Below are positions 49,262 to 57,296 of a stretch of DNA of 64,000 nucleotides, piece after piece; position 1 is the first letter of the stretch, and the number at the start of each line of letters is the position of its first letter. The stretch is from positions 434,001 to 498,000 of the forward strand of contig NZ_QXQB01000003.1 of NCBI RefSeq assembly GCF_003605435.1, in the 5' to 3' direction. The stretch is from Paenibacillus pinisoli. Lineage in GTDB: Bacteria > Bacillota > Bacilli > Paenibacillales > Paenibacillaceae. The position numbers and the translations under genes are program-made. A model generated the notes under the pieces. The model saw nothing but the letters and a program-made list of their open reading frames with translations. It did not search any database and was not told the DNA's origin.

Positions 49262-52200
49262 TTCGGCTTCACATCAGTCAGATCGTACAGGCGATTGTGC
49301 TCTAGCAGGAATCGATCGTACGCCACAAGCGCATACATAGCCTGATCGGTCGCCATCGGATCTACGGTGCCAGGCGCAGCTCCGCCATTGCTTTGATTGC
49401 CCTCCAATATATGATAGAACCCGCCGCCAGGGACAGCATAGCCAAGCAACGCATCAACGGCGGAACGGCCGTTCTTCACAAACCTCGGGTCTAGATGCGC
49501 ATCAATGCCCAGACCGGACAGGGCTACGATGACTTGCGCTGTGCTTTCCGAGTTGACTGCGCCCCAGCTCTTGAATCCTCCATCCTCATGCTGTGCCCGC
49601 GACAGCCACTGGATGCCGCGGTCTACTGCCACCTTCACTTCCGGCTTTGTTGTATAATATGGAGTCAGCGACTGAATCGCCATTGCCGTAATATCCGGGT
49701 CCGCTTGCGCAGGTTTCTCGCCAAGCGCCCAGCCGCCTCCCTTAATCTCTCTTCCCAATATAAACTCGATCAGTCCGTCTCTAGTCGTCTGTACTTCTAC
49801 TCCGGCTACCTGCGGAATTTCGTAAGCGCGACTATCTAATGCGATAAGAGCAAATATTGGCCCGTTAATGCCTTGCACCGTGACAGCATTGAAATCCGCC
49901 AGCGGCTTCAGCAGGTTGTAGCCCGCCGCATCCGTCACGTCTTTCCCGATAGCGCCAAGAGCAAGAATGACCCTGTCGTACTCTGTATACTTCACAGAAT
50001 GAAGCACGCCATCCTTAGCCTTCAGTGTATTAGTCATATTGGCATAATATGTCTCGTAATAAGTATCAGGCACTTGCACGCCTGAACGCGCAAGGCCAAA
50101 GACAGTCCACTCACCCCCGATCGATGCCACGACCGGATTCGTAATAGTCTTCTGCATATGGACGGCCGTGTCCGTTATCAACCTGTTTACCTGCTTCTGA
50201 ATGGAATCCTGCGATTCTTCGCTGGATTGCTCCTGCTCCTGATAATGGTAAGCCCTGACCGCAACCACAATGGCCATTTCTCTTGTTACTTTGTCTCTTG
50301 GGCTGAACTTGCCGTTGCTTCCAGCCATCAAGCCGGAAGCTGTAACCGCCTGAACCGCAGGTTTCGCCCATTCCGAAATGTCTTTCGCATCCGCTGGCTG
50401 AGCCTGTCCTTTAGACTCTCCCAGCTTCAGAGCACGAACGATCATGACAGCCATCTCTTCGCGGCTAATCGGCTTATCCGGATGGAAGCGTCCCTCATAA
50501 CCCGTCACAATGCCTGCTTGATACGCTGCATGCACCGCTTCATAATACCAGTCGCCCGGCTTCACATCAGCAAAGGATGCAGCAGGCTTGGCCGCCTTCG
50601 TCAGCTTCAGCACTTGCGAAATAATAGAAGCAAATTCTGCTCTCGTCACAGAAGACTTTGGATTGATTTTGCCGTTACTGCCCTTAACAAAGCCGTTCTG
50701 CACCGCTTCGGCGATGGATGTATAAGCCCATTCCGAGATAAGCTTGCTGTCGCTGAATAACTTGCCTAGATCAGGCTTTTCGCTGCTTCCGTTATTCTCG
50801 GACGGCTTGCCCGGTTCTGTCGTCCCAGGCGTCTCCGGTGCGGTGCCCGGATCAGGGTTATCCGGGTCTTCCGGCGTCTCCCAATCCGTATCCGCACCTA
50901 CATCTCTGCCTAGATCCGTCGTATAACGCCATTGAATGTTATCTCCGTCCTTCAAAACATAGCGGCTTGCTCCAAAGTTCGGGAATACGCCGTTCACGCT
51001 ATACATCCAGCCGCTTTCATCGCCATGGTCGAACTCGCCGTCCCCCGCAATCGAGGCCACATACACGCTCTCGTATTGGTCATACCAGGAATATTCGTAG
51101 GCAATTCCCTTTTTATCGAGGATACGCTTCAACACATTCCATACTGTCTCACCTTGCTCGAATTCCACCCTCAACGGCGTGATAACAAATCCTTTATTAA
51201 TCGTCAGCTTGTCAACTGACAGCGTCGCATGCTTGAGCTGCGGCGTTCCGCCTCCTGGAGGTACGGTTGCCGCTGTGGTGCTATAAGCAACATAATCCGT
51301 AAAATGATTCGTTCTTACTATCAAATCATTGCCATTGTCGAACGCATACTCCGCTTTACCGCTCTGTTTGCCCAACTGCTCGCTCTGGAACTTGGCGATA
51401 GCATGAATCTCTCCATCAGCGATATAAGCGGCATCCATTCCTTTCATTCCGGCAAAGGTGAGGGTAATATACTGATCGAACGTCACTCCGGAAGCTCCAC
51501 CCATCGTGAACAGAGCCGCCACCTCCGACAGCTTCTTTCCGGATGGAACGAGCGTGCCGACTTGCTCCTTCAAGGCAGTTCCTTCCGTATCCAGAAAAGT
51601 CATAAGCTCAATCGCTTGAGCTGGATCGCCGGCGGACATCTGCATGCCTGCCGGGAATAATGCAGTAATATGGCCCTTCGTTATGGTGAGCTGAGGCAGC
51701 AGCCTGCCGTTCGGAAGCGCGGCCCATACTTTGGAGGTCTTTCTTTCAGGGATGACAATGGTAATTTCTTTGTCTGCATCTGAAGGCTTAACGACGACCT
51801 TATAACCATCTTCATCATTCGGTATGACAATAGATGGCTGCACTTCGCCTTCCGGCAACGTAATTATGTTAAGCTCCGGTGTTTCAAAACGAAGCTTGCC
51901 AAGCTTGTACCAAGTGGACTCGCCGTTCACCACATCTGCGACTGCGACAGCCGATTGCTTCGTTGCCATTCCAATGGAACCGATTTGATTCAACTGCCAA
52001 GTGAAAGAGCCATTGTCAAGCTGATGCTTCAACAGCGCGTCAATCGGTGTCTTGCCGTCAATTGCCCAATAGCCTGCCCGATCAGTCATATCCTCTCCGA
52101 TTGCAACCAAACCTTGAATGGCACAGGCAATGCTGTTCGAGTTCTCGGTATCCCACGAGCTAGTGCCGGCGAAACCGCCGCCTTCCTTCTGCATGCTCTT

Positions 52201-53940
52201 CAAATATTGCTTAGCCTTAACGATGCTTTGTTCGACGGCCGCTCCCTCAAATCGGGATAATACAATGAGGGCCCAGCCCGTGTAGTCTATCTGGCTGAAG
52301 GAGCCGAAGCTGCCGTTGTCCTTCTGTTGCTTCAGCAGTGACTGAAGCGCCTTATTGCGATTCTCTTCATTCCAAGAGCCTACATCTGCGCCCAGATCAG
52401 CCCCAATCTCCAGCGCAACCATGGCCCATATTTGCTTGCCCAGATTGGAGAAGCTTCCTGTCTCTTTGTTCTGCTGGCTCGCCAGCTCGGCGAACAGATT
52501 TCGCTTAGTATCAAAAGCCTCCGCCGGATTCTGCCCGACGCCAAGCAAGCCGTATATATAGTAGATATGGCTGTTATCCGCGGCATCTGGCTTAAAGCCC
52601 GGATCCTTAGTGCGCCATTCATAGTTCGGCCAAGGCGTAATGGCAGCATGATTGCGCGCCTCCGCTACGGCTACGAATGCTTCCCAATCACCGCTCGGCT
52701 GAGCCGGAAGATGGCTGCTATAGTAGTCCGCAAGCTTGAGTAAAGCTGACTCCGGTGTAGGATCAGGCTCTGGCTCGAAGCTTAATTCGCCCAGCTTGTA
52801 CCAGGAAGACTCGCCATTCAAAACATCCAATACCGCAACGGCGGATTGCTTCGTCGCCATGCCTATCGAACCTGTCGTACCAACCTGCCAGGTAAAGGAG
52901 CCGTTATCGAGCTGATGTCTGAGCAGCGCATCCATTGGCGTCTTGCCGTCAAAAGCCCAATAACCCGTCCGGTCAGTCAGATCCTCTCCGACTGCAACCA
53001 GACCTTGTATAGCACAGGCGATGCTGTTCGAATTCTCGGACTCCCATTGGCTGGCGCCATTAAAGCCGCCACCTTCCTTCTGCATGCTCTTCAGATATTG
53101 CTTGGCTTTCTCAATGCTTTGGCTAACCATTTCCCCCTCGAATCGGGATAAGACAATAAGCACCCAGCCTGTATAGTCAATCTGGCTGAAGGAGCCAAAG
53201 CTGCCGTTGTCCTTCTGTTGCTTAAGCAGCGACTGCAGCGCAAGTCCGCGGCTCTCTTCGCTCCACGCACCGACGTCCACGCCCAGATCGCGCCCAATCT
53301 CAAGTGCTACCATCGCCCAAATCTGCTTGCCGAGATTGCCGAAACTGCCTGTCTCCTTATTCAACTGGCTCGCCAGCTCGGCAAACAAATTCCGGTGCGT
53401 GTCAAAGGCATTGGCTGGATTCTGCCCAACGCCCAGCAGACTATAAATATAATAAATATGGCTATTGTCAGCAGCATTGGCATTAAAGCCTGGATCCTTC
53501 GTACGCCACTCATAGATCGGCCACACAGGCAAATCTACACGCTCCGAGGCAGCCTTTAACGCTACAAATGCTTCCCACTCCCCGGAAGGCGAGCTAGGCA
53601 TCTTACCTGCATAATAAGCGGCAACCTTCTCCATAGCTTTCGTATAAGATGCTATGGCATCATCCTCTGCGGCCAAAGCGGCTGCTGTTTCCTCCACGGT
53701 TCCTTCTGATTCATCCGATTCGGAGGCTTGTCCTCCCGTCTCCTCATCTTGAATTGTCATGCCAATATCTTGGCCAGCCCCGGATTCATCTGGGGTAGCT
53801 TCAGCAATCTCCTCAAGCTGCAGGAGCGGCATGCCTGCCTCGTCCGCCGCCCATGCATAAGCAGGGCTGAGGACAGAGATCAGCATCATCAAGCTGAGAA
53901 TTAGTGCTGCGAATCTAGTTTTCGCTCGGTTGTAAAACAT
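49258..53940 (-). CDS. S-layer-anchored intrinsic factor-like protein: three alpha/alpha-toroid modules, DUF4430, three SLH repeats
   Basis: 1560 residues from the ATG at 53940 (AGGAG 10 bp upstream). Signal peptide (1-31, PAYAWA), acidic linker, alpha/alpha-toroid modules 1 (about 98-385) and 2 (398-690), near duplicates of each other with prenyltransferase/terpene-cyclase-like turns (KDNGSFGSFSQIDYTGW, EGGGF, LDNGSFTW). A beta region follows (about 700-895), then DUF4430 (900-1015: EQGETVWNVL, GDESGWMYSVNGVFPNFGAS, DNIQWRYTTDLGRDVG), a Pro/Glu linker, three SLH repeats (1065-1235), and toroid module 3 (1250-1555: DPDITAMAIQSL, EDGGFKSWGAVNSESTAQVIVAL). A toroid plus DUF4430 is the domain pair of mammalian intrinsic factor and transcobalamin. 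SLH repeats should bind it to the wall polymer. First gene after the B12 riboswitch; cobalamin binding is inferred. Confidence 0.9.
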   Translation of the reverse strand: MFYNRAKTRFAALILSLMMLISVLSPAYAWAADEAGMPLLQLEEIAEATPDESGAGQDIGMTIQDEETGGQASESDESEGTVEETAAALAAEDDAIASYTKAMEKVAAYYAGKMPSSPSGEWEAFVALKAASERVDLPVWPIYEWRTKDPGFNANAADNSHIYYIYSLLGVGQNPANAFDTHRNLFAELASQLNKETGSFGNLGKQIWAMVALEIGRDLGVDVGAWSEESRGLALQSLLKQQKDNGSFGSFSQIDYTGWVLIVLSRFEGEMVSQSIEKAKQYLKSMQKEGGGFNGASQWESENSNSIACAIQGLVAVGEDLTDRTGYWAFDGKTPMDALLRHQLDNGSFTWQVGTTGSIGMATKQSAVAVLDVLNGESSWYKLGELSFEPEPDPTPESALLKLADYYSSHLPAQPSGDWEAFVAVAEARNHAAITPWPNYEWRTKDPGFKPDAADNSHIYYIYGLLGVGQNPAEAFDTKRNLFAELASQQNKETGSFSNLGKQIWAMVALEIGADLGADVGSWNEENRNKALQSLLKQQKDNGSFGSFSQIDYTGWALIVLSRFEGAAVEQSIVKAKQYLKSMQKEGGGFAGTSSWDTENSNSIACAIQGLVAIGEDMTDRAGYWAIDGKTPIDALLKHQLDNGSFTWQLNQIGSIGMATKQSAVAVADVVNGESTWYKLGKLRFETPELNIITLPEGEVQPSIVIPNDEDGYKVVVKPSDADKEITIVIPERKTSKVWAALPNGRLLPQLTITKGHITALFPAGMQMSAGDPAQAIELMTFLDTEGTALKEQVGTLVPSGKKLSEVAALFTMGGASGVTFDQYITLTFAGMKGMDAAYIADGEIHAIAKFQSEQLGKQSGKAEYAFDNGNDLIVRTNHFTDYVAYSTTAATVPPGGGTPQLKHATLSVDKLTINKGFVITPLRVEFEQGETVWNVLKRILDKKGIAYEYSWYDQYESVYVASIAGDGEFDHGDESGWMYSVNGVFPNFGASRYVLKDGDNIQWRYTTDLGRDVGADTDWETPEDPDNPDPGTAPETPGTTEPGKPSENNGSSEKPDLGKLFSDSKLISEWAYTSIAEAVQNGFVKGSNGKINPKSSVTRAEFASIISQVLKLTKAAKPAASFADVKPGDWYYEAVHAAYQAGIVTGYEGRFHPDKPISREEMAVMIVRALKLGESKGQAQPADAKDISEWAKPAVQAVTASGLMAGSNGKFSPRDKVTREMAIVVAVRAYHYQEQEQSSEESQDSIQKQVNRLITDTAVHMQKTITNPVVASIGGEWTVFGLARSGVQVPDTYYETYYANMTNTLKAKDGVLHSVKYTEYDRVILALGAIGKDVTDAAGYNLLKPLADFNAVTVQGINGPIFALIALDSRAYEIPQVAGVEVQTTRDGLIEFILGREIKGGGWALGEKPAQADPDITAMAIQSLTPYYTTKPEVKVAVDRGIQWLSRAQHEDGGFKSWGAVNSESTAQVIVALSGLGIDAHLDPRFVKNGRSAVDALLGYAVPGGGFYHILEGNQSNGGAAPGTVDPMATDQAMYALVAYDRFLLEHNRLYDLTDVKPK

Positions 53941-53972
53941 TACGAATTCACTCCTCTTAGTAGTTGGACACA

Positions 53973-54010
53973 ACAAAAAAACACCTTCCTTCACTTAGAA
54001 GAAAGATGTT
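53973..54010 (-). terminator. riboswitch-controlled intrinsic terminator
   Basis: Minus-strand arms AACATCTTTCTTC (54010-53998) and GAAGGAAGGTGTT (53992-53980) pair over all 13 positions (three G-T) across TAAGT, followed by seven T residues. It lies between the cobalamin aptamer and the start of the surface-protein gene, so it is the expression platform. Confidence 0.88.
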
Positions 54011-54118
54011 GTACGAAACAAAACTATCATTCAATAGAGCAAGACAAACGAAGCCCTCCATTAAATGGCGCCAATACCTCCCTTCCCATCCGCGTGGGAT
54101 TCCATAGAGCATTTTCAT

Positions 54119-54281
54119 GGCAGGTCTCCTGGCTTCGCTTCATCGCCGGGTGATCTCCTTCCCATCCTAAAGAGACAGTGGATTATGATCATAGGCTCTG
54201 CGTTACAGTGGCGGGACCGCGTTCGACTTGCACGAACTTCCCTTTTAACTTGGATAGCAATGAACCATCTACCCAAGCACC
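54119..54281 (-). promoter_or_regulatory. cobalamin (B12) riboswitch
   Basis: On the minus strand: GGTGCTTGGGTAGATGG at the 5' end (54281), AAAAGGGAAGTTCGTGCAAG, the conserved CCCGCCACTGTAA, GGAAGGAGATCACCCGGCGA, and the B12 box AAGCCAGGAGACCTGCC (54135-54119). Order and spacing match adenosylcobalamin-class aptamers of about 160-200 nt. With the terminator at 53973-54010 it should stop transcription of the five-gene operon when cobalamin is plentiful. This sets the functional reading of the operon. The 120 bp between 54282 and the end of the upstream gene should hold the promoter; none is certain by eye. Confidence 0.96.
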
Positions 54282-54400
54282 ATAAAAATCTTATTCAGTT
54301 GGCTACATGCTACTACATGCAACCTATGAAGGCAATAAAAATCTATGACCGCACACGAAATTGTGCTAACTTTCAGATCTGTTTTCAGACGGCGCCAAGC

Positions 54401-55741
54401 TTACAAACTCCAATACCGGTAGCCTTCCAGCTCGAATGCCTCTCTATTGTAAATCCCTTTCACGTCGCATAGAAGCTTCTTCTGGCTGTCCCCGAACAGC
54501 TTGTCGAAATCCGCAACGCCCATATCGGCAATCATCTCGTGCGGTGTTGCCACAAGCACGGCATTCAGGTGATGCAGAGCCGATAGGTCGGACAGCTCTA
54601 TACCATATTGCTCATAGGCCAGCCGTCTGTCCACCAGAGGATCGACAATAATGGGATAAATCCCGTATTGCTGCAGCTCATCCACAATATCAGATACCTG
54701 CGTATAGCGGATGTCAGGGTTATTCTCATGCGCGGCAAATCCGATAATGCCTACTCTCGCAAAACGGATGTCCATTCGGAGTCCCGTCAGCTGCTTGATG
54801 AACTGCTGGGCAATATATCTGCCCATGCCGTCATTAATATGACGGCCAGCACGCAGAAGCGGAAAAGCGTAACCGGCCGCTTCGGCATGACGCAGCAGAT
54901 CGCAGGCACCGGCTTCTTCGCTCTGCGACCCGGGCAATCCGGGACGAACGGGAAGCTCCTCCTCATATACACAGGCAGCCTCCATCGCCGCCCTCGTATC
55001 GACTCCCAGACGATTGCACAGCATGGACAGCTCGTTCATAAAGGCCAGATGGAGGTCACGCCGGGCCTTCCCGATGGCCTGGGCCGATTCAGCCGCCTTC
55101 ATGCTCCCAGCGCGGAATACGCCGCTGTCTGCAATCATGCTGTATACGCTGGCTACGATATCCAGCGCTTCATCGTCCATGCCGGACACAATCCTCTTCG
55201 CTGCCCTGCGGGACAGCTCTGGAGAATCATCGCCTCTGCCGCTTCCCGGCGAGCACCCCACCTTGAAGTCCTCGCCGGACAGAAGGCCGGACACTTCCTC
55301 CAGCACAGGGATGCAGGTTTCTTCGATCATACCGGGATAGAGCGTTGTTTCGTAGACGACGACTGCTCCAATCTTCATCCGTCTGGCGACCGTCTGGCTC
55401 GCTTCAAGCACAAGAGACAAGCCCGGGGCAACCCCGCGTCCCGTTGATGCCGGAACAGCAATAATATAGAAATCAGCATGCTCCAGCCGAGTTTCGTCGG
55501 AAGTAAACTCTATATGGCTGTCCCGAATGGCTGGATAGCTCCTATCGCCAGTCGCGTCGATCCCCTGGCGATACCGCTCGATCAGATCTGCACGGCTGTC
55601 AAAACCGATAACCGGCGCATGCTTCGAGAAAGCCAGCGCCAGAGACAATCCGGCATGGCCGAGACCGATGATTGCAATTGCAGTCTCCCGATTGGCTAAT
55701 CGCGTATACATCATCCGCTTCATCCCCGTTTCTTCATTCAT
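54401..55741 (-). CDS. nucleotide-sugar dehydrogenase homologue lacking the catalytic cysteine
   Basis: 446 residues, UDP-sugar 6-dehydrogenase family (TviB/WbpO branch). The NAD-binding start IAIIGLGHAGLSLALAFSK and ADFYIIAVPAST are present, and MNELSMLCNRLGVDT and RAGRHINDGMGRY align with functional enzymes. The catalytic segment, usually PGxVGGHCIGVDPYYL, reads PGLPGSQSEEAGACDL without a gap, so the nucleophile Cys is replaced by Ser274. The upstream SPERxNPG segment reads SPGSGRGDD, and the EAAK..ENTQRD helix reads ESAQ..GKARRD. The protein is therefore probably not an active four-electron dehydrogenase. Its start overlaps the GGDEF-EAL gene end by 8 bp. Confidence 0.85.
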   Translation of the reverse strand: MNEETGMKRMMYTRLANRETAIAIIGLGHAGLSLALAFSKHAPVIGFDSRADLIERYRQGIDATGDRSYPAIRDSHIEFTSDETRLEHADFYIIAVPASTGRGVAPGLSLVLEASQTVARRMKIGAVVVYETTLYPGMIEETCIPVLEEVSGLLSGEDFKVGCSPGSGRGDDSPELSRRAAKRIVSGMDDEALDIVASVYSMIADSGVFRAGSMKAAESAQAIGKARRDLHLAFMNELSMLCNRLGVDTRAAMEAACVYEEELPVRPGLPGSQSEEAGACDLLRHAEAAGYAFPLLRAGRHINDGMGRYIAQQFIKQLTGLRMDIRFARVGIIGFAAHENNPDIRYTQVSDIVDELQQYGIYPIIVDPLVDRRLAYEQYGIELSDLSALHHLNAVLVATPHEMIADMGVADFDKLFGDSQKKLLCDVKGIYNREAFELEGYRYWSL

Positions 55742-57092
55742 CCTGCATCAATTCCTTATGACTCCTGCTTGCCGCATGATTCAGCCATTCTTCCATGGCA
55801 GGCGCCTCCATGGGCTTGCCGTAATAGTAGCCCTGCATCACATGGCAGCCCAATTCCCGAAGCAGCGTCATATGCTGCGGATCTTCCACGCCTTCGGCTA
55901 TAACCTCAACGTTCAAGCTTTCCGCCATAAGCACAATCGCTTGTACCATCGTCTGCTTCACCGGCTTGTCGAGATCGCTGGTGAACAGCCTGTCCAGCTT
56001 GAGCGAGTCGATCGGCATCCGGTCCAGCAAGCCGAGGGCAGAATAACCGCTGCCGAAGTCATCCATCGCAACCCGAATGCCCAGCTCGCGAATTCCGGTC
56101 AGCTGCTTCATAATATCGTTCACATCATGCAGCACGACGGATTCCGTAATCTCCAGCTCCAGCCGGTCCGGAGGCAGCCCCGTCTGCTTCAGCACCGTCC
56201 GAATGGTCTCCAGCAGGCTGTCATTGCGGAACAGGCTGAGCGATACATTAACCGCTACCGGATGATCCAGCCCTTTATCCATCCATTCCTTGCACTGGAA
56301 GCATGCCGCCTGCAGCGTCCATTCCGTTAACGGCATAATCAGCCCGTTCTCTTCGGCAACGGGAATGAATTCATCCGGATGCACAACGCCCAGCCTGCCG
56401 TGATTCCACCGGATGAACGCCTCATAGCCGGACAAGCTGTTCGTCTGCACATTCCATTTGGGCTGATAGACCAAATAAAATTGCTTCTGCTCCACCGCTC
56501 TGCGCAGCTCCTTCTCCAGCTCCATCCGCCGGATTTGCGCATTGCCGATCTGCTCGTTGTAGAAGCAATATTGATTTTTCCCCAGCGCCTTCGCCCGGTA
56601 CATGGCCGTATCGGCGGCCTTCAGCAGCGTAAGACGCTCCTGCTCGCGCACAGAGCCTACGCTAATTCCGATGCTGCATGTCACATAGAGTTCATTGCCC
56701 TCGATGAGGAAAGGCAGCTTCATGTCATGCAGAATTTCTCTTGCAAGCTGCTCCGCGCCCTCTATATCTGCGGATTGCCTGATGAAGAGAAACTCATCTC
56801 CCCCTATTCTGAATGCATGCTGGCGAACACCATCCGTGAATGCCCGGAGCCGCGCTCCAACCTCTTTCACGAGCTGATCGCCGATATGGTGGCCTAATGT
56901 ATCGTTAACGGCTTTGAAGTGATCCAAGTCCATAAACAATACACCCGCAGAGCCTCCCGCCTCATAACTGTCGAAAAAACGCGTCATCGCATGCCGGTTG
57001 GGCAAGCCGGTGATGCTGTCCCGGTATGCCAGCTTCTCCAGCTCCTGCCGATACGCGGCGTTTGTTCTCTTTTGCAAAACAATATAGATCAA
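55734..57092 (-). CDS. GGDEF-EAL protein (cyclic-di-GMP turnover), 5' end uncertain
   Basis: 452 residues from a TTG at 57092 with a poor ribosome site. GGDEF domain (about 25-175): DSITGLPNRHAM, FMDLDHFKAVNDTLGHHIGDQLV, RIGGDEFLF, and a terminal Y-R-A-K-A-L-G-K. EAL domain (about 195-440): YEAFIRWNH in place of the usual xEALxRW, NVSLSLF, LELEITES, AMDDFGSGYS, LKLDRLF, VIAEGVED. The catalytic Glu and the metal Asp pair are present. The open frame extends upstream to about 57174 as a hydrophobic stretch (QGLVTIVVLYFLLLGSLIYIV), i.e. a membrane helix without ATG or sensor domain. The gene may be truncated at its 5' end. Confidence 0.85.
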   Translation of the reverse strand: MIYIVLQKRTNAAYRQELEKLAYRDSITGLPNRHAMTRFFDSYEAGGSAGVLFMDLDHFKAVNDTLGHHIGDQLVKEVGARLRAFTDGVRQHAFRIGGDEFLFIRQSADIEGAEQLAREILHDMKLPFLIEGNELYVTCSIGISVGSVREQERLTLLKAADTAMYRAKALGKNQYCFYNEQIGNAQIRRMELEKELRRAVEQKQFYLVYQPKWNVQTNSLSGYEAFIRWNHGRLGVVHPDEFIPVAEENGLIMPLTEWTLQAACFQCKEWMDKGLDHPVAVNVSLSLFRNDSLLETIRTVLKQTGLPPDRLELEITESVVLHDVNDIMKQLTGIRELGIRVAMDDFGSGYSALGLLDRMPIDSLKLDRLFTSDLDKPVKQTMVQAIVLMAESLNVEVIAEGVEDPQHMTLLRELGCHVMQGYYYGKPMEAPAMEEWLNHAASRSHKELMQDE

Positions 57093-57296
57093 TGAGCCTA
57101 ATAATAAAAAATAAAGAACAACAATAGTAACCAGTCCTTGTATGTAAATAATGAATTTGTCCCAATACTGCTTTCATCCTATCAAACCATTCTGAACAAT
57201 TTCTCAACAAGGCTGCTCGCTATCCTGAAAAACAGGTCGAAGGGATGAGATATGACAGAAGTTAATAAGAGCTCCTGAACAGGAAATTGACAAATC

